Shown here in pieces: positions 18,831 through 28,242 of a stretch of DNA of 64,000 nt. Location: assembly GCA_002339015.1 (NCBI GenBank), contig DDJC01000043.1, forward strand, positions 31,703 to 95,702. Reading direction: 5' to 3'. A program made the translations under genes and the position numbers. Below the pieces are notes generated by a model, which was given only the letters and a program-made list of their open reading frames with translations, was not told the origin of the DNA and made no database searches. This stretch comes from Burkholderiales bacterium UBA1834 (GTDB lineage Bacteria; Pseudomonadota; Gammaproteobacteria; Burkholderiales; Burkholderiaceae_C). Positions within the stretch are counted from its first letter, which is position 1; the number at the start of each line of letters is the position of its first letter.

Positions 18831-20138
18831 ATGGAACTAGCACTGCTGATTTTTCTGATCCTTCTCAACGGCCTGTTCGCCATGTCCGAAATGGCATTGG
18901 CCTCCAGCCGAAAAGCCCGCCTGCAGGTGATGACGGAGACGGGTGACGAGGGGGCCAAGGTGGCGATGGACTTGCATGACAACCCCACGCAGTTCCTGTC
19001 CACCGTGCAGATCGGGATCACGTCCATCGGTGTGCTCAACGGTATCGTCGGCGAGGCTGCGTTCTCAGCGCCGCTGGCCGATTGGCTCAACGGGCAGTTC
19101 GTGCTTCCTGACCGCGTCGCCGGCATCGCTGCGACAGGCCTGGTGGTGATGATCATCACCTTCATCACGATCATCTTCGGTGAACTGGTGCCCAAACGCG
19201 TGGGCCAGCTGTATCCCGAAACAGTCGCCCGCATCGTGGCGCGTCCCATGAAGTGGTTGTCGCGAATGGCCAAACCCTTCGTGGCCCTGCTGTCCTTTTG
19301 CACCGAGGCCGCGCTGCGGGTACTGGGCATCAAGGACAACGGCAACCGGGGCGTGACCGAGGAGGAAATCGCCGCCAGCCTGGAAGAAGGCCTGGACGCT
19401 GGCGTGATCGAGGCGCACGAACACCAGATGGTGCGTAACGTGTTCCGCCTGGACGACCGCCAGGTGGGCTCGATGATGATCCCGCGTGGCGACATGGCCT
19501 GGCTCAACCTCGAAGACACGCTGGACGAGAACCTGGCGATCATCAAGGAGCATGGCCACTCGCGATACCCCGTCTGCCGTGGCGGCCTGGACGATGTGGT
19601 CGGCGTGGCCACGGCGCAGCAGTTGCTGCAGCAGTTCGCGCAGACGCACACGGCAGACCTGACCCTTGGACTGCAGCCCGCGGTGTTCGTGCCGGAAACC
19701 CTGTCGGGCATGGAACTGCTCGAGCATTTCCGTGCGTCCAGTTCGCAGATGGTGTTCGTCGTCGATGAATACGGCGAGGTGCAGGGCGTGATCACCCTGC
19801 GCGATGTGCTGGAGGCCATCACTGGCGAGTTCACCGCCGCGGATGAGCCGGAAGATGCCTGGGCCGTGCAGCGGGAGGACGGCTCCTGGCTGATTGACGG
19901 CCTGATCCCCGTGCCCGAGCTGAAGGATCGCCTGGGATTGAAGGCCCTGCCCGACGAGGACCGTGGCCGCTACAACACCCTTGCCGGGCTGGTGATGATG
20001 CTGCTGGGCCGCCTGCCCAAAACCGCCGACCACGTCGAGTGGGATTGCTGGCGCTTTGAAGTGGTGGACATGGATGGCAAGCGCATCGACAAGTTGCTGG
20101 TCAGCCGTACGGCCGATCCCGTGGGGGAAGATGGCTAA
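18831..20138 (+). CDS. hemolysin/CNNM family membrane protein with CBS domains (CorC/TlyC-like)
   Basis: A 435-aa inner-membrane protein. The N-terminal DUF21/CNNM transmembrane region has three to four hydrophobic segments (ALLIFLILLNGLFAMSEMAL, then VVMIITFITIIFGELVPKRV). A CBS pair follows (MIPRGDMAWL, VFVVDEYGEVQGVITLRDVL), and a C-terminal CorC_HlyC domain ends the protein. The family is linked to magnesium or cobalt efflux and regulation, and the 'hemolysin' name is historical. It sits 54 bases after the pirin gene on the same strand. Confidence 0.92.
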   Translation: MELALLIFLILLNGLFAMSEMALASSRKARLQVMTETGDEGAKVAMDLHDNPTQFLSTVQIGITSIGVLNGIVGEAAFSAPLADWLNGQFVLPDRVAGIAATGLVVMIITFITIIFGELVPKRVGQLYPETVARIVARPMKWLSRMAKPFVALLSFCTEAALRVLGIKDNGNRGVTEEEIAASLEEGLDAGVIEAHEHQMVRNVFRLDDRQVGSMMIPRGDMAWLNLEDTLDENLAIIKEHGHSRYPVCRGGLDDVVGVATAQQLLQQFAQTHTADLTLGLQPAVFVPETLSGMELLEHFRASSSQMVFVVDEYGEVQGVITLRDVLEAITGEFTAADEPEDAWAVQREDGSWLIDGLIPVPELKDRLGLKALPDEDRGRYNTLAGLVMMLLGRLPKTADHVEWDCWRFEVVDMDGKRIDKLLVSRTADPVGEDG

Positions 20139-20161
20139 GGCAGCGCCGCCTGGCCACGCCT

Positions 20162-20878
20162 TCAAGGGGCAAAGTAAACGTGGCAGGTAGCCTTGGACTC
20201 ATGCAGCGCACGGCGCACCGGCAACTCCACGGCATTGCCCGGTGTCAGGGCCCTGGCCAGTACCGGCTCCTTGTCGGCCCCCGTGAGGTGCAGCAGCATG
20301 TGCCGTGCGTCGAGCAGGGTGCGTGGTGTGAGCGTCATGCGAGGCACGGGCACATTGGGCGTCTGAGGCGCATCCACGGCGACGCAATGCGCCTGCCAGG
20401 CGGCATCCATTGCCTGCCCCGGGAACCACGAAGCCGTGTGACCATCCCCCCCCATGCCGAGCACCACCACGTCGGCCGGCCATTTGATCGTCGCCAGGCG
20501 TGCCTCCACCGCGGGCTGAGCCTCCTTCGGGGTGGGCTTGCCGTCGTACAGCGGCACCCAGCGCGCCCAGGCGGCCTCGCTGCGCAACAGGTGGCGGCGC
20601 ACCAGGCCCTCGTTGCTGGCCGGGTCATCGACCGGCACCCAGCGCTCGTCGGCCAGGGTGATGGTCACATGGGTCCAATCCAGCTGCGCCATGGACAGAT
20701 GCTGCCACATTGGCACCGGCGTGATCCCCCCTGACACGATCAGGGTGGCCTGGCCGCGCTCGGCCAAGGCCTCGCGCAGGCCCGCTTCCACCGCCTGCGC
20801 CACCGCCACCGCCAGGCTGCCCGGATCACTTCCCCGGTGCAGTACCGCGCCACCTTCCAGACCCTCGCCGCCGTGCAT
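20162..20878 (-). CDS. pgl: 6-phosphogluconolactonase
   Basis: A 238-aa enzyme that hydrolyses 6-phosphogluconolactone to 6-phosphogluconate. Family motifs are VSGGITP, TLADERWVP, SNEGLVRRHLL and the GMGGDGHTASWFPG loop. ATG at 20878 gives the normal length. The gene diverges from edd-eda across about 100 bases, so it supplies the substrate of Edd. No glucose-6-phosphate dehydrogenase gene lies beside it. Confidence 0.94.
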   Translation of the reverse strand: MHGGEGLEGGAVLHRGSDPGSLAVAVAQAVEAGLREALAERGQATLIVSGGITPVPMWQHLSMAQLDWTHVTITLADERWVPVDDPASNEGLVRRHLLRSEAAWARWVPLYDGKPTPKEAQPAVEARLATIKWPADVVVLGMGGDGHTASWFPGQAMDAAWQAHCVAVDAPQTPNVPVPRMTLTPRTLLDARHMLLHLTGADKEPVLARALTPGNAVELPVRRALHESKATCHVYFAP

Positions 20879-20974
20879 CACTTCGTCCTCACTATGGTCA
20901 TGGCACCAGTGTAGGGCCGCACCCATGCCCCCAGGGTTTATGCTGTGGAACCCACATTGACAGGATCGCCTTCC

Positions 20975-22819
20975 GTGAGTCCCCACCCACGCCTGATCGA
21001 GGTCACCGCCCGCATCCGGGCCCGCAGCGCGGCCACCCGCCAGCGCTACCTGCAGCACGTTGCCGCCCACCATGCCCGTGGCGTGCAACGGGCCGGTCTG
21101 GGCTGCACCAACCTGGCCCACGCCTACGCCGCCGCCCCCGAGGGCGACAAGATCTGGCTGCGCGCGCAGCACGCACCCAACATCGGCATCGTCTCGTCCT
21201 ACAACGACATGCTGTCGGCCCACCAGCCGCTGCTGGCCTTCCCCGAATGGATCAAGGAGACCGCCCGCGCGGAGGGCGCCACGGCGCAGTTTGCCGGCGG
21301 GGTGCCCGCCATGTGCGACGGCGTCACGCAGGGGCAGCCCGGCATGGAGCTGTCGCTGTTCTCGCGCGACGTGATCGCCATGGGCACGGCCGTGGCTCTC
21401 ACGCACAACATGTTCGATGCCGCGCTGTGCCTGGGCGTGTGCGACAAGATCGTGCCCGGCCTGCTGATCGGGGCCCTGAGCTTCGGTCACCTGCCCACCA
21501 TCTTCGTGCCGGGCGGGCCCATGCCCTCAGGCCTGTCCAATGAAGCGAAGGCCAAGATGCGCCAGCGTTTCGCCGCCGGTGAAGTCGGCCCCGATGCTTT
21601 GCTGGCGGCCGAAGAGCAGTCCTACCACACGGCCGGCACCTGCACCTTCTACGGCACGGCCAACAGCAACCAGATGCTGATGGAGATCATGGGGCTGCAT
21701 GTGCCCGGCTCGGCCTTCATCAACCCGGGCACGCCGTTGCGCGAGGCCCTGGTGCGCGAGGCTGCCCACCGCGTGCTGCAGATCACCGCCCACGGCCCTG
21801 AGTACACCCCCATCGCCGAGGTGATCGACGAGCGCGCCATCGTCAACGGCATCGTCGGCCTGATGGCCACGGGCGGCTCGACCAACCACACGCTGCACTT
21901 GGTGGCCATTGCGCGCGCAGCCGGCATCCTCATCGACTGGGGTGATTTCGACGACCTGTCTGCCATCGTTCCGCTGCTGGCGCGCGTCTATCCCAACGGC
22001 AAGGCCGATGTGAACCAGTTCCACCAAGCCGGCGGACTGGGCTTCCTGATCCGCGAGCTGCTCGATGCCGGTCTGCTGCACGAGGACGTGCGTACCGTGG
22101 CCGGCGGCAAGGGGGGCTTGCGGGCCTATACCCGCCACCCGGTGCTGCAAGAAGGCCCTGATGGGCAGCCCGTGCTGGCCTGGGAGGACACCCCTGCCGC
22201 CAGCGGCAACGACCAGATCGTGGGCACCGTGGCCGCGCCGTTCGCGGCCAACGGGGGGCTGCGCCTGCTGCAGGGCAACCTGGGCCGCTCGGTGATCAAG
22301 GTGTCGGCCGTCAAGCCCGAGCACCAGATCGTGCAGGCCCCGGCCATCGTCTTCGATGACCAGGAGGAACTGCTGGCCGCCTACAAGCGCGGCGAACTGC
22401 AGCGCGACTTCGTGGCCGTGGTGCGCGGCCAGGGCCCGCGCGCCAATGGCATGCCCGAGCTGCACTCTCTCACGCCCACGCTCACCAATCTGCAGGATCA
22501 AGGCTTCAAGGTGGCCCTGGTGACGGATGGCCGCATGTCCGGCGCGTCCGGCAAGGTGCCTGCCGCGATCCACGTCACACCTGAAGTGGTGGCTCATGGT
22601 CCGCTGGGCCGCGTGCGCACCGGCGATGTGATCCTGCTCGATGCCGTGGCCGGGACACTGGATGCCCTGGTACCCGCCGAAGAATGGACCGCCCGGGAGT
22701 CTGTCGAGCTCGATCGAGAAGCGCACCACCACGGCATGGGCCGAGACCTGTTCGGAGGCATGCGCCACACCGTGACCGGCGCCGAACAAGGTGCCGCCAG
22801 CTTCGGCGGCGATTGGTGA
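20975..22819 (+). CDS. edd: phosphogluconate dehydratase
   Basis: A 614-aa iron-sulfur dehydratase of the IlvD/Edd family that makes 2-keto-3-deoxy-6-phosphogluconate, the defining step of the Entner-Doudoroff pathway. Motifs include [33 protein letters not shown] (cluster Cys), [13 protein letters not shown] and [18 protein letters not shown]. The GTG at 20975 is chosen because AGGA precedes it and the length then fits (E. coli about 603 aa). A GTG ten codons earlier (20945) is possible. It is followed by eda 46 bases later, so the two form an operon. Confidence 0.95.
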   Translation: MSPHPRLIEVTARIRARSAATRQRYLQHVAAHHARGVQRAGLGCTNLAHAYAAAPEGDKIWLRAQHAPNIGIVSSYNDMLSAHQPLLAFPEWIKETARAEGATAQFAGGVPAMCDGVTQGQPGMELSLFSRDVIAMGTAVALTHNMFDAALCLGVCDKIVPGLLIGALSFGHLPTIFVPGGPMPSGLSNEAKAKMRQRFAAGEVGPDALLAAEEQSYHTAGTCTFYGTANSNQMLMEIMGLHVPGSAFINPGTPLREALVREAAHRVLQITAHGPEYTPIAEVIDERAIVNGIVGLMATGGSTNHTLHLVAIARAAGILIDWGDFDDLSAIVPLLARVYPNGKADVNQFHQAGGLGFLIRELLDAGLLHEDVRTVAGGKGGLRAYTRHPVLQEGPDGQPVLAWEDTPAASGNDQIVGTVAAPFAANGGLRLLQGNLGRSVIKVSAVKPEHQIVQAPAIVFDDQEELLAAYKRGELQRDFVAVVRGQGPRANGMPELHSLTPTLTNLQDQGFKVALVTDGRMSGASGKVPAAIHVTPEVVAHGPLGRVRTGDVILLDAVAGTLDALVPAEEWTARESVELDREAHHHGMGRDLFGGMRHTVTGAEQGAASFGGDW

Positions 22820-22865
22820 TCCGAACACAGCCGCAACCCGAACACGCCACCCTGATACGCGAACC

Positions 22866-23513
22866 ATGACCGACATCCGCGCCGCCCTGATCGACCAAGC
22901 CCTGCAACTGAGCCCGGTGATCCCTGTACTGGTGGTCGACGACGTGGCCCATGCCGCGCCGCTGGCACAGGCCCTGTTCGATGGGGGCCTCAAGGTGCTC
23001 GAGATCACGTTGCGCACCCCACAGGCGCTGTCCGTGATCGAGGCGATGGCCCGCGCGGTGCCCGAGGCCCTGATCGCTGCGGGCACGGTGACCAATCCGG
23101 CACAGCTCGTCGCGGCCCAGCGCGCTGGGGCGCGGTTCGCGGTCTCTCCAGGCCTGACCCCGGCCCTGGCCGACGCGGTTCAGCAGGCAGATGCGCTGCC
23201 GCTGCTGCCAGGCGTGGCCACCGCATCGGAGCTGATGCTGGGCCTGGATGCCGGCCTGAACCGGTTCAAGCTGTTCCCGGCCGAGGCGGTGGGCGGCATC
23301 AAGCTGCTGCAATCGCTTCACGGCCCCTTCCCCCAGGCCGTGTTCTGCCCGACTGGCGGGATCACTGTGGAGAGCGCCTCCAGGTACCTGGCCCTGCCGA
23401 ACGTGGCGTGCGTGGGCGGTTCATGGCTCGCGCCCAAGGCCGCCATGGCGGCCGGCCAGTGGGACCACATCCGGGATCTGGCCCGACAGGCCGCCGCACT
23501 GCCCCGGGGCTGA
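22866..23513 (+). CDS. eda: 2-dehydro-3-deoxy-phosphogluconate aldolase
   Basis: A 215-aa class-I aldolase that splits KDPG into pyruvate and glyceraldehyde-3-phosphate. Motifs are LEITLRTP (catalytic Glu), IAAGTV, and FKLFPAEAVGG carrying the Schiff-base Lys. PTGGIT follows, with GGSWLAP at the end. ATG at 22866 begins MTDIRAAL, the normal family start. It completes the local Entner-Doudoroff set with edd and pgl. Confidence 0.95.
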   Translation: MTDIRAALIDQALQLSPVIPVLVVDDVAHAAPLAQALFDGGLKVLEITLRTPQALSVIEAMARAVPEALIAAGTVTNPAQLVAAQRAGARFAVSPGLTPALADAVQQADALPLLPGVATASELMLGLDAGLNRFKLFPAEAVGGIKLLQSLHGPFPQAVFCPTGGITVESASRYLALPNVACVGGSWLAPKAAMAAGQWDHIRDLARQAAALPRG

Positions 23514-23554
23514 CCGGTCAACGCGCTACAGCGCCCAGCAACGGCGGCGGCACC

Positions 23555-24172
23555 TCATGGACTGCCCATCAACGGCCGGCTCATGGATTCGATCGCCTGC
23601 GTGAGCAGCAGTTCGACCTGCTGCGCTGTCTGCGCCGGATCCTCCGAGGCGCTGATCAACTGCGCCCCTTCGATCAGCAAGGCGATCAGCAGGTTGGACA
23701 ACACCCCGATCGACACTTGCGGCAGCAACTCGGCCACGCCGTAGCGGCCCACCATGCGCGCCAGCAGGCCGAAGGCGTAGCGCATGTCGATCTCGCGGCA
23801 GACCTTGCTGCCCAGCACCGCCGGGCCTTCGACGAACAGCACACGGCGGTAGCGGTCCTGCGTGGCGAGCGCCAGGAAGGCCCCGATGGGCCCGGCCACG
23901 GTGGTCTCCTGCATGCGTGGATCAGCCGACAGGGCTGCAATCAGATCCTGCGACAGCAGTTCGTAGGCCGCCAGGAACAGCGCCTTCTTGTCCTTGAAGT
24001 GGTGGTAGACCGCGCCCTTGGTCGTTCCTGCGTCCGCCGCGACATCATCCAGACTGGCCCCGGCATGCCCGTCACGCGCGAAACGCTTCGCAGCCGCCTC
24101 CACCAGCGCCTTGCGCGTGGCCTCGGCATTGAGATCCCTCAGGCGTTTGACGCTCTTCGTTCCTTCTGACAT
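23555..24172 (-). CDS. TetR/AcrR family transcriptional regulator
   Basis: A 205-aa repressor-type protein. The N-terminal helix-turn-helix is clear (LDDVAADAGTTKGAVYHHF, then KKALFLAAYE). The C-terminal ligand domain is not specific enough to name a ligand. It diverges from the GMC oxidoreductase across 94 bases. An inverted ATAC/GTAT repeat overlaps its start codon, which suggests it controls itself and the oxidoreductase. Confidence 0.92.
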   Translation of the reverse strand: MSEGTKSVKRLRDLNAEATRKALVEAAAKRFARDGHAGASLDDVAADAGTTKGAVYHHFKDKKALFLAAYELLSQDLIAALSADPRMQETTVAGPIGAFLALATQDRYRRVLFVEGPAVLGSKVCREIDMRYAFGLLARMVGRYGVAELLPQVSIGVLSNLLIALLIEGAQLISASEDPAQTAQQVELLLTQAIESMSRPLMGSP

Positions 24173-24203
24173 ACTGTTGGTATCTTAAATTCTTTTGGTA
24201 TGT
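24169..24203. promoter_or_regulatory. likely TetR operator between the regulator and GMC genes
   Basis: ACATAC at 24169-24174 and GTATGT at 24198-24203 form an inverted repeat. Inside it, ATAC-N5-GTAT makes a tighter palindrome at 24171-24183. The AT-rich core stands out in GC-rich DNA and overlaps the tetR start codon. It is assigned to this regulator only by position. Confidence 0.5.
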
Positions 24204-24266
24204 AAATGTCCTTGGCGCCTGCCCCAAACAGGGTGGTCAAGGTCACTACCCTGGAAGGACAGAACC

Positions 24267-25931
24267 ATGCTGGTGGATTACGTGGTGGTGGGTGGCGGTT
24301 CGGCGGGATGTGTCGTGGCAAGCCGCCTGAGTGAGGATCCTGACGTGACGGTCTGCCTGCTGGAGGCGGGCCCCAACGACTGGCATCCGGCCATCCACAT
24401 CCCGGCCGGAATGCTGTGGCTGATGTTCAGTCGCAGGCTCAACTGGCAGTTTACGACCCGGCCAGAGGCTGAACTCGCCGGCCGCGCGATGTTTTGGCCG
24501 CGCGGGCGCATGTTGGGAGGCTCCAGTTCCATGAACGCCATGTGCTACACCCGTGGCCATGCCTTCGACTACGACCACTGGGCCGCCTTGGGCAACCGGG
24601 GCTGGAGCTACGCGGAGGTGCTGCCCTACTTCAAGCGCTCGGAGCACCAGGAGCGCGGCGCTGATGCCTTCCATGGCGTGGGCGGCCCCTTGAACGTGAT
24701 GGACTTCGGTCGGCCCAACGTGCTGACGCAGCGCTTCCTGGAGGCAGCCGAGCAGGCTGGTTTCCCCTTGAACAAGGACGTGAATGGCGCCGAACAGGAA
24801 GGCGTTGGTTATTTCCAGGTCACGCAGAAGAATGGGCGCCGCTGCAGTGCGGCACAGGCCTTCCTGCCCAAGGCCGTACGCGATCGCCCCAATCTCACGG
24901 TGCTGACAGGTGCCCAGGCCACACGCCTGGTCTTGCAGGGCCGGCACATCCAGGGCGTCGAGTTCAGGCAGGGCCGGCACACGCGGCGGGTGCAGGCGCG
25001 CGTCGAAGTCATTGTGTCCGCTGGCGCCGTGCAGAGCCCTCAATTGCTGATGCTTTCCGGCATCGGCGACGCCGCGCACCTGCGCGAGTTCGGCATCGAC
25101 ACCGTTCACCACCTGCCTGGTGTGGGCCGCAACCTGCAGGACCACCTGGACGTGACACTGACCCACAGTTCACTGCAGCGCGTCTCGGCCGGCCTGAGCT
25201 GGCGCAACTGCCTGCGCATGCCCGGCGCGGCCGTGGAATGGCTGACGCGCAACTCCGGCATCCTCACCAACAATGGCGCCGAAGGCTGCGGCTTCATCAA
25301 AAGCTCACCCAGCGAAGCCATCCCCGATCTGCAATTGCACTTCATGCCGGCCAGCCTGCGTGACCACGGACGCGACCTGCGTTTCATCACCCAGGAGGGC
25401 TACACGATGCACGTGTGCCAGCTGCGTCCCAAAAGCCGCGGGCGCATCACCCTGGCTGGCAAGGATCCGATGCAGGCGCCCAACATCGATGCGGCCTACC
25501 TCACGCACCCGGACGACATCCGCACCCTGATCAAGGGCGTGCGCCAGGTGCGGCGCATCTTCGCATCACCGGCGTTCGACGCGTACCGGGGGAATGAGGT
25601 TTCGCCCGGCCCGGACGCCGTGAGCGACGAGGCCCTGGAGCGCTACATCCGGGCGCACGCGGAAACGATCTACCACCCGGTGGGCACCTGCCGCATGGGT
25701 GCCGACGACATGGCCGTGGTCGATGATCAACTGCGCGTGCACGGCGTACGGGGCCTGCGCGTGGTGGATGCGTCCATCATGCCGACGCTGATCGGCGGCA
25801 ACACCAACGCGCCTGCGATCATGATCGGCGAGAAGGCCGCCGAGATGATCCTGCAGGCGCGCAGACAAGGCACCGGTCGGCGTCGTGCCGCCGCGGCGGC
25901 TCAGAGTGAAGGTTGCGCGTACGCCGCCTGA
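24267..25931 (+). CDS. GMC family FAD-dependent oxidoreductase (choline/alcohol dehydrogenase-like)
   Basis: A 554-aa flavoenzyme. The FAD-binding fold is VVGGGSAGCVVASRLSE at the start, then GRMLGGSSSMNAMCYTRG. The C-terminal GMC signature has the active-site IYHPVGTCRMG and the final NTNAPAIMIGEKAAEMI. The family oxidises alcohols, often choline or long-chain alcohols; the substrate here is not clear, and a 'betA' label would be a guess. ATG at 24267 fits the family start, after GGAAGGACAG. Its 3' end overlaps the convergent thioredoxin-fold gene by 31 bases. Confidence 0.93.
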   Translation: MLVDYVVVGGGSAGCVVASRLSEDPDVTVCLLEAGPNDWHPAIHIPAGMLWLMFSRRLNWQFTTRPEAELAGRAMFWPRGRMLGGSSSMNAMCYTRGHAFDYDHWAALGNRGWSYAEVLPYFKRSEHQERGADAFHGVGGPLNVMDFGRPNVLTQRFLEAAEQAGFPLNKDVNGAEQEGVGYFQVTQKNGRRCSAAQAFLPKAVRDRPNLTVLTGAQATRLVLQGRHIQGVEFRQGRHTRRVQARVEVIVSAGAVQSPQLLMLSGIGDAAHLREFGIDTVHHLPGVGRNLQDHLDVTLTHSSLQRVSAGLSWRNCLRMPGAAVEWLTRNSGILTNNGAEGCGFIKSSPSEAIPDLQLHFMPASLRDHGRDLRFITQEGYTMHVCQLRPKSRGRITLAGKDPMQAPNIDAAYLTHPDDIRTLIKGVRQVRRIFASPAFDAYRGNEVSPGPDAVSDEALERYIRAHAETIYHPVGTCRMGADDMAVVDDQLRVHGVRGLRVVDASIMPTLIGGNTNAPAIMIGEKAAEMILQARRQGTGRRRAAAAAQSEGCAYAA

Positions 25932-26503
25932 AGCAGCGCAGGCGCCACCGCTGATTCGCGCCACTTGATCGAGCAGCCGATGCTGGGGTTCTGCTCGGCC
26001 GGGCCGTAACCGTAGTGAGCGATCAGGCGCATGGCATCGAACAGCTCGCGGGGCTCGTCTTCCAGGGCCAGTTCCTTGCGTGAACCATCCAGGCGGCCAC
26101 GGTACTGCAGGCGCAGATCGGCATCGAAGCCATAGAAATCAGGCGTGCAGACCGCATCGTAGGCGCGGGCGATCTCCTGCGTGTCATCGTGCAGGTACTG
26201 GAACGTGAAGCCCTGGGCCTTCGACAGGCGCGTCATCTCCTCGAAGCTGTCTTCGGGGTAGGCCTCGTCGTCGTTGGCATTGATGGCGATGGTGTTCACG
26301 CCATGCTTGGCCAGATCATGCGCATCGCGCAGGATGCGGGGCAGCACCGCCTTCACGTAGGGGCAGTGGTTGCACATGAAGATGACCAGGGTGCCCCGCG
26401 GGCCGGCCAGCTGCTGCAGGGTGTAGAACTTGCCGTCCACGCTCTTGAGCCTGAAAGGCGCCGCGGGCCAGCCGATGTCGGCGATCGGGGTGCTCACTGC
26501 CAT
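25901..26503 (-). CDS. thioredoxin-fold peroxiredoxin-like protein (AhpC/TSA superfamily)
   Basis: A 200-aa soluble protein of the thioredoxin superfamily, close to the 'thioredoxin family protein' group with a CNHCPYVKA active site and a later CTPDFYGFD loop. A conserved IGCSIKW motif lies near the C-terminus. There is no signal peptide. The start at 26503 has GGAGAG upstream. It lies 87 bases downstream of cbbZ on the same strand, so read-through from the Calvin-cycle operon is possible. Its role is probably thiol redox or peroxide handling, inferred from the fold only. Confidence 0.86.
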   Translation of the reverse strand: MAVSTPIADIGWPAAPFRLKSVDGKFYTLQQLAGPRGTLVIFMCNHCPYVKAVLPRILRDAHDLAKHGVNTIAINANDDEAYPEDSFEEMTRLSKAQGFTFQYLHDDTQEIARAYDAVCTPDFYGFDADLRLQYRGRLDGSRKELALEDEPRELFDAMRLIAHYGYGPAEQNPSIGCSIKWRESAVAPALLQAAYAQPSL

Positions 26504-26590
26504 GCTTCTCTCCTGGTCGAGGGGTTCAAGGTGCCAACCACATCCACGGCGCATGATCGCGCCTGTTTCGCGACCCGACAGTGACGAACG

Positions 26591-27355
26591 TCAAGCCGCC
26601 TTCGCGGCCACGGACAACACATGATCGGCCACGGCGTCGACGCCTGGGAACACGGCATCCGGATGCGATGTCTCGATGGGCTGCCCGCCGTTGTAACCGT
26701 AAGGCACGGCCCACGCCGCCACGCCTGCACGGCGTGCGGTCTCGACATCGATGCTGGAATCTCCCAAATGCGCTGCCTGTGATTGAGGCACAGCCAACGC
26801 ATCTAGGCAATACTGAATCACCGCCGCATGGGGTTTTTTCTGTGCCAAGCTGTCACCGCCGATCACGAGGCGGAAAAATCCGGACAGCCCCGTGGCCTGC
26901 AGCACGCGCACTGCGAAGCGGTGCTCCTTGTTGGTCACGCAGGCCAACTGCACGCCCGCGTCGCGCAGGCGCACCAGGGCCTCAAGGCAGCCCGGATAGA
27001 GCTGGCTGTCGGTGCCGGTGGTGTCGTGGTAGTGCCCCTCGAAGCGCTGCATGATGGCATCGAGGTCCAGATCCTCAGCGCGCGCGTCGCCAGCCGCCAC
27101 GGCCTGGGCCAGCAGGCCGCGCATCAGCTCGCGCGTACCGTGGCCGATCAGGCAGGTCACATCACCCACGGGGCGGCGCGGCAAGCCGATCTGCTGCAGG
27201 GTGCGGTTGGCCGCCTCGGCGATTTCGCGGGCGGTGTCCACCAGGGTACCGTCGAGGTCGAAGGTGATCAGGCGCATGCAGGGCAGCGGCATTGCGATGG
27301 TGGTTCGTGGGTCGGTCATGGCGTTCATGGTCGTGTGTTCACTGCCCGCGCTCAT
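26591..27355 (-). CDS. cbbZ: phosphoglycolate phosphatase
   Basis: A 254-aa HAD-family phosphatase that removes 2-phosphoglycolate, the waste product of RuBisCO oxygenation. The HAD motif I is FDLDGTLVDT, motif II is in CVTNKEHRF, and motif III/IV is KKPHAAVIQY and HLGDSSIDVETARRAG. ATG at 27355 overlaps the phosphoribulokinase stop by four bases (ATGA). Shorter starts (27328, 27277) are possible. The place at the end of the cbb operon supports the cbbZ (gph) identity. Confidence 0.92.
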   Translation of the reverse strand: MSAGSEHTTMNAMTDPRTTIAMPLPCMRLITFDLDGTLVDTAREIAEAANRTLQQIGLPRRPVGDVTCLIGHGTRELMRGLLAQAVAAGDARAEDLDLDAIMQRFEGHYHDTTGTDSQLYPGCLEALVRLRDAGVQLACVTNKEHRFAVRVLQATGLSGFFRLVIGGDSLAQKKPHAAVIQYCLDALAVPQSQAAHLGDSSIDVETARRAGVAAWAVPYGYNGGQPIETSHPDAVFPGVDAVADHVLSVAAKAA

Positions 27356-28227
27356 TGCATCTGCGCCCGGCGAATCTCCATCAGCCGCAGGATCATGGGC
27401 GTGAGGATGAGTTGCATGGCCAGGTCCATCTTGCCGCCCGGCACCACGATGGTGTTGGCGCGCGACATGAACGAGTCCGAGATCATCGACAGCAGGTAGG
27501 GAAAGTCGATGCCGCGCGGGTTGCGAAAGCGGATCACGGTCATGCTCTCGCCAGCCGTGGGAATGTCGCGCGCGATGAAGGGGTTGGAGGTGTCCACCAC
27601 GGGCACGCGCTGGAAATTGATGTCCGTCTCGGCGAACTGCGGGCAGATGTAGTGCACATAGTCGTGCATGCGACGCAGGATGGTGTCGGACACGGCCTCC
27701 CTGGAGTAACCGCGGGATTTGGTGTCGCGGTGGATCTTCTGGATCCACTCCAGGTTGATGATGGGCACAACGCCGATCTTGAGGTCCACGTGGCGGGCCA
27801 CGTCCACCGTGTCGGTCTTGGCGCAGCCGTGCAGGCCCTCATAGAACAGCAGATCAGTGTCCACGGGGGTGTCCACCCAGGCGGTGAAGGTGCCTGGCTC
27901 CTGACCATAGGGCGCGGCCTCGGCCTCGTTGTGCAGGTAGTAGCGTGTGCGGCAGCGGCCGGTTTCGCCGTAGGCGCGAAACTGCTGCGCCAGTTCCTGC
28001 CACTCGTTGGCATCGGGGCTGAAGTGGCTGAGGTGGCGGTTCTCGCGTTCGGCCTGCGCCATGGCCAGCTTCATCTCCGACCGCGTGTAGCGGTGGAAGG
28101 CATCGCCCTCGATCACGGCAGCCCTCACGCCCTCGCGGCGGAAGATTGTGTCGAAGGTGGTCTTGACGGTGGTGGTGCCGGCACCGCTGGAGCCGGTCAC
28201 GACGATGACGGGATGGCGTTTGGACAT
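27352..28227 (-). CDS. cbbP: phosphoribulokinase
   Basis: A 291-aa class-I bacterial phosphoribulokinase that makes ribulose-1,5-bisphosphate for RuBisCO with ATP. The nucleotide loop is TGSSGAGTTTVK. The catalytic region IEGDAFHRYTR and the later FYEGLHGCA are typical. Length and start (MSKRHPVIVV) match the family. It overlaps cbbZ by four bases and follows cbbF by 15 bases. Confidence 0.96.
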   Translation of the reverse strand: MSKRHPVIVVTGSSGAGTTTVKTTFDTIFRREGVRAAVIEGDAFHRYTRSEMKLAMAQAERENRHLSHFSPDANEWQELAQQFRAYGETGRCRTRYYLHNEAEAAPYGQEPGTFTAWVDTPVDTDLLFYEGLHGCAKTDTVDVARHVDLKIGVVPIINLEWIQKIHRDTKSRGYSREAVSDTILRRMHDYVHYICPQFAETDINFQRVPVVDTSNPFIARDIPTAGESMTVIRFRNPRGIDFPYLLSMISDSFMSRANTIVVPGGKMDLAMQLILTPMILRLMEIRRAQMQ

Positions 28228-28242
28228 CTGATCCGCCCTGAC

